A stretch of 64,000 nucleotides of DNA, from assembly GCF_004210215.2 (NCBI RefSeq), contig NZ_CP067394.1, positions 930,001 to 994,000 of the forward strand. The letters run 5' to 3'. Below the pieces are notes generated by a model. The model worked only from the letters and a program-made list of their open reading frames with translations, was not told the DNA's origin and ran no database searches. How positions within the stretch are numbered: position 1 is the stretch's first letter; each line of letters starts with the position of its first letter. The DNA is from Cryobacterium sp. SO1. Its GTDB lineage: Bacteria > Actinomycetota > Actinomycetes > Actinomycetales > Microbacteriaceae. Shown in pieces: positions 50,978-60,549 of this stretch. The translations under genes and the position numbers were made by a program.

Positions 50978-51862
50978 ATGGTGGATGCGCGCGCGCAAGA
51001 CGAACTGGGAGTTGCCGTGGCGCAGTTCGCGCCCGGCGCAGATCAGGCCTCGAATCTGGCCGTGATGCGGGAGCTGGCAGGCACTGCCGTGGCCCGCGGC
51101 GCGCGCATCGTGGTGTTCCCCGAATACTCATCCTTCTTCGAGCGCCGGTTGGGCGAGGCCTCCGTTGCCTCCGCCGAGGCCCTCACCGGCCCGTTCGTAA
51201 CGGCCATTGGCCGTCTGGCCGCCGATTTGGGCGTGCACATCGTCGCCGGCATGCTTGAACGCACCGCCGACCCCGACCGGGTGCACAACACGCTTATCGC
51301 CGTCGACCCTGCCGGGAAGGTCGTGGCGCGCTACCGCAAACTGCACCTCTACGACGCGTTCGGCACCCGGGAATCCGACCGAGTGCTCGCAGGGCTCATC
51401 GAGGCTCCCGAGACCTTCGACGTCGCGGGCATCACCGTGGGCCTGCAGACCTGCTACGACATCAGGTTCCCCGAGGTGACCCGTCGGCTGGTCGATGCCG
51501 GCGCCGACCTGGTGCTGGTGCCCGCCGAGTGGGTGCGCGGACCGCTCAAGGAACAGCACTGGCGCACCCTCGTCACCGCGCGCGCCCTCGAGAACACCGT
51601 CTACGTCGCGGCGGCCGACCACGCCCCGCCCGGCGGAGTAGGCGCGAGCATGGTGGTCGACCCGATGGGTGTCGAACTGGTCACATTGGGTGAGACGACG
51701 GATGTCGCGCTCGCCTGGATCTCCGCCGCCCGGCTCGCCGAGGTACGCAGGACCAACCCCGCCCTCGTCCTGCGCAGATTCGGAACCGTGCCGCTGGAGC
51801 CGGCCTGCGGCTCTACTCTGGCGCGGCCACCGACGATTTCGGCAACGCGGAGGCCGACTTGA
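50978..51862 (+). CDS. Carbon-nitrogen hydrolase (omega-amidase / Nit2-like)
   Basis: The 294-residue nitrilase-superfamily protein has Glu in VVFPEYSSFF, Lys in RYRKLHLYDAFG and Cys in LQTCYDIRFPEV, the triad of class-10-type amidases. It would hydrolyse a small amide such as a deaminated-glutathione or ketoglutaramate-like compound. The last 20 residues (after RFGTVPLEPA) lie beyond the normal end of the family and overlap the convergent gene by 50 bp, so the original stop may have been lost. Confidence 0.85.
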   Translation: MVDARAQDELGVAVAQFAPGADQASNLAVMRELAGTAVARGARIVVFPEYSSFFERRLGEASVASAEALTGPFVTAIGRLAADLGVHIVAGMLERTADPDRVHNTLIAVDPAGKVVARYRKLHLYDAFGTRESDRVLAGLIEAPETFDVAGITVGLQTCYDIRFPEVTRRLVDAGADLVLVPAEWVRGPLKEQHWRTLVTARALENTVYVAAADHAPPGGVGASMVVDPMGVELVTLGETTDVALAWISAARLAEVRRTNPALVLRRFGTVPLEPACGSTLARPPTISATRRPT

Positions 51863-52199
51863 CCGCGAATGACACATTCGCGCCGCCCCCGTGACCGGAG
51901 TCGATGCAGCGCTCTTCGCTCGTGGCGATGAGCCCCTGAGAGCTGTTCGCTGAGCGGGCCAATTGGGCGATCCACTCCGGATTGAGCGTCGGCGTATGCC
52001 CGCCGGTGAACTTGAAGTACAGCGGAATGGCCGGGTTCATCCACGCCGAACTGCGGCCGTCCCCAACATCGATGGCGTTGCGCCACGAAAACAGGAAGCT
52101 TTCGCCTCTTCGGAGTTTTTGCACAATGACGACTTGCAGATGAGTAAGGATCCTGTCGTCGAATTCAACGACGACCCGGTCGTAGGACAGGGTGCCCAT
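51813..52199 (-). CDS. Small Microbacteriaceae-type protein of unknown function (DUF7882-like)
   Basis: The 128-residue protein begins MGTLSYDRVVVEFDDRILTH and continues with KLRRGESFLFSW and VGDGRSSAWMNPAIPL. I recognise this pattern from short proteins common in Microbacteriaceae and sometimes labelled ATP-dependent DNA ligase; the function is unknown. The tail after residue 95 is low-complexity. It overlaps the amidase gene's 3' end by 50 bp. Confidence 0.65.
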   Translation of the reverse strand: MGTLSYDRVVVEFDDRILTHLQVVIVQKLRRGESFLFSWRNAIDVGDGRSSAWMNPAIPLYFKFTGGHTPTLNPEWIAQLARSANSSQGLIATSEERCIDSGHGGGANVSFAVKSASALPKSSVAAPE

Positions 52200-52292
52200 G
52201 AGGTGTCACGTTCACTTCCAGATTGGCCACGCACGGTGCCGGGAACGGGTGAAAGCGATGATGGGGCACTAACAAGAGAACCGGAGTATTTG

Positions 52293-53288
52293 TCAATTCT
52301 CCTCTGCCTGTCGCCCAAGCGCAAGGGATTCGGGCCGATGCAAAGCCTGCAGGGCATCCGACGGCCGTTCGACGTGGCCGAAGTGGCCGGTCCCGCCGAG
52401 CACCGTTACCTCGAGGTCGGCGATGAGTCCGGCCATCCGTCGGTCGTCGTCGGCGGTGACGAACACATCCCGGTCGCCGTGCACGGAGCGCACCGGGCAC
52501 TCGATGCGTGCCCAGGAAACCTCGGCGTCGTACCCCCCGGCGCGGCGGGCGGCCAGGGCGAAGGAGCGCGGCCGGGCCTCGGCGGCGAGGGCGGCCACCA
52601 CACTGCCGTCGACCCGGCGGACGTCACTGAACAACGGGGACACCAGGGGGCGCAGCAGGCGCACCCTGTGCAACCCAGTGGCCAGGCTGCGGCCGAGAGG
52701 GCCGAGCACCGTCAGGGCCCGCATGACGCCGAGGAGAGCCGTGAAGCCGGGCAGGACCGTGAACCGGGTGAGCGGATGCCGCACGCTGGTGATGACGCTG
52801 AATGTGGTGGCGGACACCAGGCCGACGAAGCTCGTCTGCCGGGGCGTGCTTGCCGCGAGTTCGAGGGCCACGAAGCCGCCCAGCGAGTGTCCGATCACCT
52901 GCCAGTTCCGGTAGCCCAGGGCCGTGGCGATTTCGGCGACGGCCGTGGCCAGCGACTCGATGGTCTCCGCGTCGACGTTCCGCGGCAGGGGAGTGTCGCC
53001 CCAACCCGGTAGGTCGGGGAGGATCAGGTCGGCCAGCGGGGCGCCGGTCTGCCGGTCCGCCGCGCTGATCAAGGGTGTCCACGTGGTCCAGGATCCCGCC
53101 GCGCCGTGCAACAGGATCGTTGCGGGGGCGCCTGTGGCCGTGCGTCGGCCGTGGCGCACCGCCACGGGTCCGAGAGCCGTGTTGATCAGGCTCATCTGCA
53201 GGCCCAGCCGGGCCGCGTCATGGATCAGCGCATCAGGGCAGTAGCCCGGGGCCGCGTCGGACGCCGATACGTCGGAGGTGATGCTCAT
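52293..53288 (-). CDS. Alpha/beta-fold hydrolase
   Basis: The 331-residue protein has the oxyanion segment LLHGAAGSWTTW, the nucleophile elbow IGHSLGGFVAL, the acid in VHGDRDVFVTADDD and the catalytic His in GTGHFGHVERP. It is a complete hydrolase of esterase/haloperoxidase type with an extra N-terminal 40 residues. Substrate unknown. It stands alone, 93 bp downstream of the DUF7882-like gene on the same strand. Confidence 0.85.
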   Translation of the reverse strand: MSITSDVSASDAAPGYCPDALIHDAARLGLQMSLINTALGPVAVRHGRRTATGAPATILLHGAAGSWTTWTPLISAADRQTGAPLADLILPDLPGWGDTPLPRNVDAETIESLATAVAEIATALGYRNWQVIGHSLGGFVALELAASTPRQTSFVGLVSATTFSVITSVRHPLTRFTVLPGFTALLGVMRALTVLGPLGRSLATGLHRVRLLRPLVSPLFSDVRRVDGSVVAALAAEARPRSFALAARRAGGYDAEVSWARIECPVRSVHGDRDVFVTADDDRRMAGLIADLEVTVLGGTGHFGHVERPSDALQALHRPESLALGRQAEEN

Positions 53289-53476
53289 GACAGGGGTTCG
53301 GTGCGCCCGGGCGGCCGGATTGGCGCCCGGCGGAGGCTGTGCGCCGGCAATCTATCTCCCGAGGCCCGGAATAGCGGGGTCTATCGCACTGTTTCCTGAA
53401 CGGGACGCGTATCCGACCTCGGCGGCATAGCCGCGCATCCACCGCGTCCGCATCACACAGAAATAAGGAGCACTAC

Positions 53477-54549
53477 GTGAGTCTTTTCACCCCGCTGAAC
53501 CTCGGCGCCCTCGAATTGCCCAACCGGATGGTCATGGCACCGTTGACCCGAATGCGTTCCGGTGTCGAAGGCGTCCCCGGCGCGTTGAACATCGAGCACT
53601 ACCGCCAGCGAGCCACCCTGGGCCTCATCGTGACCGAGGGCGTCTATCCCGACCAGGCCGGTCAGGGCTTCCCCGGCCAGCCCGGCTTGGTCACCGACGA
53701 GCAGATCGACGGCTGGGCCAAGGTCGCGGATGCCGTGCATGCCGCCGGTGGACGCATCGTGGCTCAGGTCATGCACGCCGGCCGGGTCACCCACCCCGAA
53801 ACCAACGGCGGGCTCCAGATTGTCGCGCCCAGCGCCATCGCCATCCAGGGCGAGAGCCACACGTACAAGGGCAAGCTGCCTTACCCGGTGCCGCGCGCCC
53901 TCACCCTCGAGGACCTCCCGGCATCATCGACTGCTTCGTGCAGGCGTCCCGCAATGCCGTCGCGGCCGGCATGGACGGCGTCGAAATCCACGGTGCCAAC
54001 GGGTACCTGCTGCACGAATTCCTCTCGCCGGCCTCCAACCAGCGTGACGACGTCTACGGCGGTTCGCCCGAAAACCGGGCCCGTTTCGTCGTCGAGGTCG
54101 CCACGGCGGTCGCCGCCGCGATCGGCGCCGACCGGGTGGGCATCCGCATCTCCCCGCAGCACAACATCCAGGACGCCCTCGAAACCGACGACGCCGACGT
54201 GCTGGCCACCTACGGCGCCCTGGTCGACGGGCTTGCACCGCTCAAGCTGGCCTACCTCAGCATTTTGAACCGCGACCCGTCGGGCGAGCTGGTGCGTGCC
54301 CTGCGCACCCGGTTCGAGGGACCGCTGCTGGTCAACACCGGCTTCAGCCAGGTCACCACGCGCGAGGAAGCCATCGCTCTGCTGGACGACGGCCTCGGAG
54401 ACGGTGTCGTCGTGGGACGCGCCGTGATCGCCAACCCCGACCTCGTGCGTCGCTGGCTCGAGAACCTGCCGCTGAACGAGCCCAACCCGGCCACGTTCTA
54501 CGGCCCGGATGCCGTCGGTTACACCGACTATCCGGCCTACGCGAACTAG
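53477..54549 (+). pseudogene. Alkene reductase (Old Yellow Enzyme family), frameshifted
   Basis: The first part (53477 to about 53920) encodes an OYE N-terminus: NRMVMAPLTRMRSG, IVTEGVYPDQAG, AQVMHAGRVTHPE. The frame is then lost, and the rest (to the TAG at 54549) continues in another frame with DGVEIHGANGYLLHEFLSP and YGGSPENRARF. Inserting a single G near 53920 (CTCCCGGCATC to CTCCCGGGCATC) restores LPGIIDCFVQAS, the expected text. So one base is missing: either a recent inactivation or a sequencing error. The rest is intact. Confidence 0.8.
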
Positions 54550-54618
54550 CCTCAGCCGCCACCTGCGGGCACCGCAACGGCCCCCTGCCGCAGGGTGCCG
54601 TTTCGTGTGCTGGCCGGG

Positions 54619-55809
54619 TCACAACCGGGCGAGCCGCGTGGCGGCCTCCTCGAGCACGTCGACACGCTTGCAGAAGGCGAACCGCACCAGCGACGCGTAC
54701 TGCGCCTTGTGCTCCGGCAGGCAGAATGCCGTAATCGGGATCCCGACCACCCCGGCCAGGTCGGGCAAGGTGCGACAGAACTCGACGGCGTCCGGACGGC
54801 CGAGGGCGCCGGCATCCGCCACGATGAAATACGACCCCTGCGGCGTGGTGAGGGTGAACCCCGCCGCGCTCAGCCCGCGGGCCAGCACGTCCCGTTTGGC
54901 CTGCAGGCCGGTGGCGATGCCGGTGTAGTAGCTGTCGGGCAGGTCCAGCCCGATGGCCGTGGCCGGCTGGAACGGGGCGCCGTTGACGTAGGTGAGGAAT
55001 TGTTTGACGGCGAGGATCGCCGTGACGATGGCAGCCGGCGCGCTCAGCCAGCCCACCTTCCACCCCGTCGTGCTGAAGGTCTTGCCGGCCGAGGAGATCG
55101 TGACGGTGCGCTCGCCGGCGCCGGGCAGCGTCGCGACCGGCAGGTGGGTCACGCCGAAGGTGAGGTGTTCGTACACCTCGTCGGTCACGATCAGGGCGTC
55201 GTGCTGGTGCGCGAGGGCCACGACCAGCTCCAGGGTCTGGCGGGTGAAGACAGTGCCGGTGGGGTTGTGCGGGTTGTTGATCAGGATGATCCGGGTGCGG
55301 TCGGTCACGACGGCGGCGAGTTCATCCAGGTCGGGTTGAAAATCGGAGGAGTGCAGCCGCACCGTGCGGTGCACGCCGCCGGCCAGGGCGATCAGGCCGC
55401 CGTAGGCGTCGTAGAACGGCTCGAAGGTCACCACTTCGTCACCCGGTTCGAGTAACGCGAGCAGGGTCGCGGCGATGGCTTCCGTGGCACCGGCGGTGAC
55501 CAGAACCTCGGTGCCGGGATCGACGGTCAGGCCGTAGAAGCGGCGCTGGTGGCGCGCAATCGCCTCGAGCAGCACGGGTGTGCCCCGCCCGGGCGGGTAC
55601 TGGTTGACACCGTCGCTGATGGCCTGACGCGCGGCCTCGAGCACCTCGGCCGGTCCGTCTTCGTCGGGGAAACCCTGGCCCAGGTTGATGGCACCGGTGC
55701 GCATGGCGAGGGCGCTCATCTCAGCGAAAATGCTGGCGGAGATGGTGCCGTCGGCGCCGAGGAGTCCGGCGCCTTGGGCGGTGCGCCGCCAGGCGCCGGA
55801 AATCGTCAT
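54619..55809 (-). CDS. PLP-dependent aminotransferase class I/II
   Basis: The 396-residue enzyme has the fold-type I features: INLGQGFPDEDGPAE, VTAGATEAIAATLLALL, NNPHNPTGTVF, TDEVYEHLTF and the PLP-Lys in ISSAGKTFSTTGWKVGW. It resembles the methionine/kynurenine/N-succinyl-DAP aminotransferase group (YbdL, DapC). The donor cannot be told. ATG 55809. Confidence 0.85.
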   Translation of the reverse strand: MTISGAWRRTAQGAGLLGADGTISASIFAEMSALAMRTGAINLGQGFPDEDGPAEVLEAARQAISDGVNQYPPGRGTPVLLEAIARHQRRFYGLTVDPGTEVLVTAGATEAIAATLLALLEPGDEVVTFEPFYDAYGGLIALAGGVHRTVRLHSSDFQPDLDELAAVVTDRTRIILINNPHNPTGTVFTRQTLELVVALAHQHDALIVTDEVYEHLTFGVTHLPVATLPGAGERTVTISSAGKTFSTTGWKVGWLSAPAAIVTAILAVKQFLTYVNGAPFQPATAIGLDLPDSYYTGIATGLQAKRDVLARGLSAAGFTLTTPQGSYFIVADAGALGRPDAVEFCRTLPDLAGVVGIPITAFCLPEHKAQYASLVRFAFCKRVDVLEEAATRLARL

Positions 55810-55976
55810 GTGGTGACCTGCTTCATATCCCCAAAGTTACGACATCCCGCCCCCACTCTCTCCTGCCCGCCCGCCGGCCCAGGGGAGATGCAGCGGGACT
55901 TATGCATCACCACGGCCGAATTTGGGGCTGTGGATAACTTGCGCGCGGGGAGGGACGGCTGCCCTACGGTGGCGGC

Positions 55977-56558
55977 ATGGGGATCGTGGGCGTTGTGCGA
56001 AGAGGTGCAGGACGGATGATCACTGCTGCCTGTGTGGGCGGTCTGCTGTTGGGTGCGGCGGGCTGTACGGCGGCTCCGAAATCCGCTCCGCCGTCGCCAA
56101 CGCCCACGGTCGTCCCCATTTTCGCGTCCGACGAGGAGGCGCTCGCCGCGGCCACCGAGGCCTACGCGAACTACCTGGACCTCTCCGGTGTAATTGCCCA
56201 TGAAGGTGGCGACAACCCATCACGAATGACAGCGGTAGCAGTCGGGGAGGCACTTGAGACCGAAGTGCAAACTATGGAGGGTATGGCGCAGGTCGGAACA
56301 GTTGGCGTTGGCGTGCTCAAGTTCGACAGCTTCACCTTGCAGTCTGTCGACTTGGCAACTGGCGCGGTCTCAGCCTATGTGTGCCTCGACGTTTCCGAAT
56401 CGGACGTCATCGATGGCTCAGGGGTGAGCGTGGTTGCAGTCGACCGTGTGGAGAGGCTTCCCCTTGAGATCGGTTTCACTTTCGAATCAGCCAGCCAGCG
56501 CTTGCTTCTGGAGAGGACTCGGTCATGGGACGGGGAAAATTTCTGCTGGTCGCTCTGA
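55977..56558 (+). CDS. Putative lipoprotein of unknown function
   Basis: The 193-residue protein has a positively charged start, a hydrophobic stretch and a lipobox (LLLGAAGC, Cys30), followed by a Pro/Ser-rich linker. A start at ATG 56016 gives a shorter, also plausible signal. The mature part (about 50-193) is a probable alpha+beta domain, with CLDVSESDVID in the middle, found by eye in other actinobacterial lipoproteins without function. It overlaps the next gene by 34 bp. Confidence 0.7.
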   Translation: MGIVGVVRRGAGRMITAACVGGLLLGAAGCTAAPKSAPPSPTPTVVPIFASDEEALAAATEAYANYLDLSGVIAHEGGDNPSRMTAVAVGEALETEVQTMEGMAQVGTVGVGVLKFDSFTLQSVDLATGAVSAYVCLDVSESDVIDGSGVSVVAVDRVERLPLEIGFTFESASQRLLLERTRSWDGENFCWSL

Positions 56559-57433
56559 TTTCGATTGCGCTAGCGAATCAGCTACCGGCATCAGCTGTTG
56601 CGCTCATTGACGCTCAGGTTTGCGGAGCCTGGTCCGGCGCGAGTGGGGACTGTCCAACGTTAGGCGCTTCCGTCGGAAATGGCGGGGTGAACGTCGGGGC
56701 GGAGCGGGAGAGTTTCACCCCGGGTCGCCCGGGCGACGCCTACGGAGGTAGCAGCGGGGGTGGCGACCGGGGTGAGGGCACTTGGGACGGGTTGCCCGAT
56801 GGTGTCAGTTTTGTCCCCGGGGGTGTGTCCGTCGACCGGGGCGACGCATCCGCCGGCCCGGGCGGACTACCGAGGCGCTTGCCGAACGCGGTACCGGCCG
56901 ACCCCGCGGTGCCGGCATGCCAGCCACAGACTCCGTGCGACCCGGATCTGGTTGTTCGGGTGAGCGATCTGGTCAGCATCCCGGCTGATGTGCCCACCCA
57001 GGGCATGGAGCCCAACGGCTGGATCGTTGTTGGCGTGCCAACCAACTTCTTCGCCACGGCGTCTGCGCATGCCCGGTCAGGGCCGCTCCTCGGCGCGGCG
57101 GCCGAGGTGCGGTTCACCCCGGTGGGTTTTCGCTGGGACTACGGCGACGGAGCATCCCGCACCTCGGTGAGCGGCGGGGCGAGTTGGGCGGCCCTGAACC
57201 TTCCCGAGTTCTCAGAAACCTCAACCAGCCATGTGTTCGAGCAACCCGGCACGGTGTCGATCGGCCTGGTCGCGTCCTATGCGGCCGAGTATCGCTTCGG
57301 CGGCGGAGAATGGCGCGCCGTGCAAGGCCTGGTGCTCGTTCCGACGACCCCGATCATCGCGATCGCCGACCGGACCGACACGGTTCTTGTTGCCGAGTCC
57401 TGCTCCGTCAACCCCCGCGGTCCCGGCTGCTGA
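56525..57433 (+). CDS. Secreted protein with PKD-like domain, unknown function
   Basis: The 302-residue protein begins with a signal peptide (FLLVALISIALANQ, cleavage near ASA-VA), then a Gly-rich low-complexity region (about 45-115) and a C-terminal PKD-like beta domain recognisable by FRWDYGDGASRT and STSHVFEQPGTVSIGL. PKD domains bind other proteins or sugars at the cell surface. It overlaps the lipoprotein gene, so the two are translationally linked. No known function. Confidence 0.65.
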   Translation: MGRGKFLLVALISIALANQLPASAVALIDAQVCGAWSGASGDCPTLGASVGNGGVNVGAERESFTPGRPGDAYGGSSGGGDRGEGTWDGLPDGVSFVPGGVSVDRGDASAGPGGLPRRLPNAVPADPAVPACQPQTPCDPDLVVRVSDLVSIPADVPTQGMEPNGWIVVGVPTNFFATASAHARSGPLLGAAAEVRFTPVGFRWDYGDGASRTSVSGGASWAALNLPEFSETSTSHVFEQPGTVSIGLVASYAAEYRFGGGEWRAVQGLVLVPTTPIIAIADRTDTVLVAESCSVNPRGPGC

Positions 57434-57574
57434 GCGCAACGTGGGCGCATCGTTCCGGTGCGCAATTCCTCAAGCCGGGCAAGGTCACGGCTTCATCATT
57501 GACTGCTCCCAGTCTGCGCATATCAAACGCACAGCTTTAGGCGAGAAGCTATCTTCGCTTGGAAGGAGCACATC

Positions 57575-59323
57575 ATGACTGACAACACACAGGACCCGGG
57601 TACCACCCCCGACGAGCCTCAGGACAGCGCACCGATCGAGGTCAACTCCTCGGGTGAAGCCGTTCCGGGCACCGCAAACGTTCCCCCCACCGATCCCACC
57701 GACGCACAGCCGACGGCGGTGCAGCCCACGGTTCCCCAGCCGGCAGACAACCAGCCCACCGAGGTTCTCGGCTCTGGAGACGGCACGGTCGCCGCCCAGG
57801 CCCCTCAGGCTCCCGCCGCTCAGACACCGGCACTCGGCGCAGCCGACCACCAGGCCGCTGCCCAGCAGGGTGCTGCCGATCAGACCGCAGCCGATCAGGC
57901 AGCAGCCGATCAGGCAGCACCTCAGCCGACGCACCCCTACACTCAGGCTCCGGCACAGGCCGCGGCCTACCCCACGGATGCCTTCGGTCGCCCCATTCCG
58001 GGCCCGGACGGGTCCACCCCGATTTACGCTCCCACGCTTGCCCAGCAGCAGGCGTACGCCAACGCGAACGGGTACCCCGCCCAGCCCGCCTTTGGCAAGG
58101 CCCCCAAGGACCCCAACCGGCGCAAGGGGAGCGTCGCGTTCGTCGCCGCCCTCGCCATCGCAGCCCTGGTCGGCGGCGTCTCCGCCGCCGGCGTCTCCGC
58201 CTTGGTCTACTCGAGCCAGAGCAACGGTACCCCGGCCAGCCAGGCCCAGGGGCCGAGCACGGTGGTCGTCAACGACACCGAGAGTGTCAACGAGATCACC
58301 GCCGTTGCCGCCAAAGCCTCATCGAGCGTCGTCACGATCGACGTCGCCGCGGGCGATTCCGGCGGAACCGGGTCGGGTGTCATTCTGAGCGAAGACGGCT
58401 ACATCCTCACCAACACCCACGTCGTCACGCTCGACGGCGCCGCGTCCGACGCGGCCATCCAGGTGAAGGCCAGCGACGGCAAGCTCTACACGGCCACTCT
58501 GATCGGCACCGACCCGGTCTCCGACCTCGCCGTGATCAAGTTGACTGACGCGTCCGGCCTCACGCCCATCACGTGGGCGGATTCGAGCGACCTCAACGTC
58601 GGCGACACCGCCATTGCGATCGGCGCCCCGCTCGGCCTGTCCGGCACCGTCACCAATGGCATCGTCAGCGCCCTCAACCGCAGCATCACCGTGGCCTCCT
58701 CAGCCGCCCCCGCCACGCCCGATGAGACCACGCCAGAAGAGGGCGACGGCAACTTCTTCAACTACGACCTGCCCAACAGGGACGGTTCGACCCCCGACGC
58801 TCAGGCCCCCCAGAGCAGTATCTCGCTCTCCGTGATCCAGACGGATGCCGCGATCAACCCCGGCAACTCCGGCGGTGCGCTGCTCAACAGCAAGGGCGAG
58901 CTGATCGGCATCAACGTCGCCATCGCCAACGCCGGTGGCAGCTCGACCGCCACCACGGCAGGGAGCATCGGTGTCGGCTTCTCGATCCCGGCGAACCTGG
59001 CCAAGCGGGTCTCCGACGAGATCATCGAGAGCGGATCCGCCTCACACGGCCTGCTCGGAGCCAGCGTCACCAGCGCCACCAGCACGGACAGCGCCACCGT
59101 CGGCGCCCTGATCAGCGAGGTGTCGTCCGGAGGAGCCGCCGAGAAGGCCGGACTGAAGGCCGGTGATGTTGTCACCAACTTCAACGGCGTTCCCATCACG
59201 GACGCCACCGACCTCACCGCCCAGGTGCGCACCCTCGCGGCCGGCGACTCCGCCGACCTCATCTACGTGCGCGACGGAAAGTCAGTGACGGTCTCCGTCA
59301 CCGTGGGCGAGCTCACCAGCTAG
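57575..59323 (+). CDS. HtrA/DegP-like serine protease with PDZ domain
   Basis: The 582-residue protein has a long, Ala/Gln/Pro-rich cytoplasmic N-terminus (about 1-180), one membrane helix (about 187-212, FVAALAIAALVGGVSA), a trypsin-like domain with His in TNTHVV, Asp in SDLAVIKL and Ser in NPGNSGGALLN, and a C-terminal PDZ domain (AEKAGLKAGDVVTNFNG). It is an envelope quality-control protease as in other actinobacteria. RBS GGAAGGAG. Followed by a strong terminator. Confidence 0.9.
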   Translation: MTDNTQDPGTTPDEPQDSAPIEVNSSGEAVPGTANVPPTDPTDAQPTAVQPTVPQPADNQPTEVLGSGDGTVAAQAPQAPAAQTPALGAADHQAAAQQGAADQTAADQAAADQAAPQPTHPYTQAPAQAAAYPTDAFGRPIPGPDGSTPIYAPTLAQQQAYANANGYPAQPAFGKAPKDPNRRKGSVAFVAALAIAALVGGVSAAGVSALVYSSQSNGTPASQAQGPSTVVVNDTESVNEITAVAAKASSSVVTIDVAAGDSGGTGSGVILSEDGYILTNTHVVTLDGAASDAAIQVKASDGKLYTATLIGTDPVSDLAVIKLTDASGLTPITWADSSDLNVGDTAIAIGAPLGLSGTVTNGIVSALNRSITVASSAAPATPDETTPEEGDGNFFNYDLPNRDGSTPDAQAPQSSISLSVIQTDAAINPGNSGGALLNSKGELIGINVAIANAGGSSTATTAGSIGVGFSIPANLAKRVSDEIIESGSASHGLLGASVTSATSTDSATVGALISEVSSGGAAEKAGLKAGDVVTNFNGVPITDATDLTAQVRTLAAGDSADLIYVRDGKSVTVSVTVGELTS

Positions 59324-59347
59324 CCCGCGTCAGCTCCTTCCTTCCCC

Positions 59348-59378
59348 CTGCGCCGCCGGTCCCGCACCGGCGGCGCAG
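59348..59378 (+). terminator. Terminator after the HtrA-like gene
   Basis: CTGCGCCGCCGGT and ACCGGCGGCGCAG form a perfect 13-bp stem with a 5-nt loop, 25 bp after the stop, then TTGTG. Confidence 0.75.
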
Positions 59379-59475
59379 TTGTGCGTACCGGCCGGTACCA
59401 GCCGCTGGCGGGTGCCGCACAGGCAACGCGACCCGAGTCAAAAGACTCGGCTGCTAGGCTCAGGCGATTGCCCGA

Positions 59476-60549
59476 ATGAGTGGAAAGATGGCCAGCCCAG
59501 TGCACGAGAGCGCAGACACAGTGCTGATCGGCGTCTCGTACATCATGCCGGTGCTCAACGAGGCCAGCCATGTGCGGGCCGCGGTGCAGAGCCTTCTCGA
59601 GCAGGACTACGACGGACCCTTCGAGGTCACCCTCGCCCTCGGGCCGAGCATCGACGGCACGACCGAACTCGTCGAGGAGATGGCCGCGGTGGACCCGCGC
59701 ATCCGCGTCGTATCCAACGAGGTCGGGTCGACCCCGGCCGGCCTCAACATTGCCATTCGCGCCTCCAGCTACCCCGTCGTCATCCGTGTCGACGCCCACT
59801 CCGTGCTCCCGCGCGACTACGCCCGCATCGCAGTCGAGACCCTGCAGCGCACCGGCGCCGACAATGTCGGCGGCATCATGGATGCCCAGGGCACCGCACC
59901 GTTCCAACAGGCCGTCGCCCGCGCCTACGGCACCCGCATCGGCCTGGGCGGCACCCCGCTGCACGTCGGCGGGCCTGAGGGGGAGGCCGAGACCGTGTAC
60001 CTCGGCTGCTTCCGCCTCGACAGCCTGTTGCGGGTGGGCATGTTCGACGAGGGCATCAAGCGCGGCCAGGACTGGGAACTCAACCGGCGCCTGCGCGAAC
60101 ACGGCGGGTCGGTCTGGTTCACACCCGCGTTGAAGGTCATCTACCGGCCGCGGCCCAGCCTGTCCCGGCTGGCTCGCCAGATGGTCTCGACCGGGCTCTG
60201 GCGTGGCGAACTGGCCCGCCGGTACCCCGAATCGAACGGCCTGCGCTACTTCGCTCCGCCCGTTATGGTGCTCGGCGTCTCGCTCGGCATCCTGCTGGGC
60301 CTGGCCGGCCTCGTTCAGGTGCTGCTGGGCGGTCAAGGCTGGCTGCTGCTGGGGTTGATGGCCCCACTGGCCTACCTGCTCATCGTTGTTGCCGCCACGG
60401 TCGCGTCCACCAGGGCCGACGGCGTTCGTGTCGCGCTCTGGTTTCTCGTAGTCTTGCCGTGCATTCACTTCTGCTGGGGTGTCGGCTTTCTGCTCGGTTA
60501 CCTCAAGCTCACCACCAACATCTCGGCACACACGGGAAGACATCAATGA
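59476..60549 (+). CDS. Family 2 glycosyltransferase with C-terminal membrane segments
   Basis: The 357-residue enzyme has ISYIMPVLNEAS-type start (GVSYIMPVLNEASHV), LGPSIDGTTELVEE, the DxD-like VIRVDAHSVLPRDY, and FDEGIKRGQDWELNRRLRE, then two or three hydrophobic helices (about 255-345). It resembles succinoglycan-type GT2 enzymes. ATG 59476 or 59488. Its stop overlaps the CDP-alcohol phosphatidyltransferase gene by 4 bp, beginning a four-gene cell-envelope cluster. Confidence 0.85.
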   Translation: MSGKMASPVHESADTVLIGVSYIMPVLNEASHVRAAVQSLLEQDYDGPFEVTLALGPSIDGTTELVEEMAAVDPRIRVVSNEVGSTPAGLNIAIRASSYPVVIRVDAHSVLPRDYARIAVETLQRTGADNVGGIMDAQGTAPFQQAVARAYGTRIGLGGTPLHVGGPEGEAETVYLGCFRLDSLLRVGMFDEGIKRGQDWELNRRLREHGGSVWFTPALKVIYRPRPSLSRLARQMVSTGLWRGELARRYPESNGLRYFAPPVMVLGVSLGILLGLAGLVQVLLGGQGWLLLGLMAPLAYLLIVVAATVASTRADGVRVALWFLVVLPCIHFCWGVGFLLGYLKLTTNISAHTGRHQ

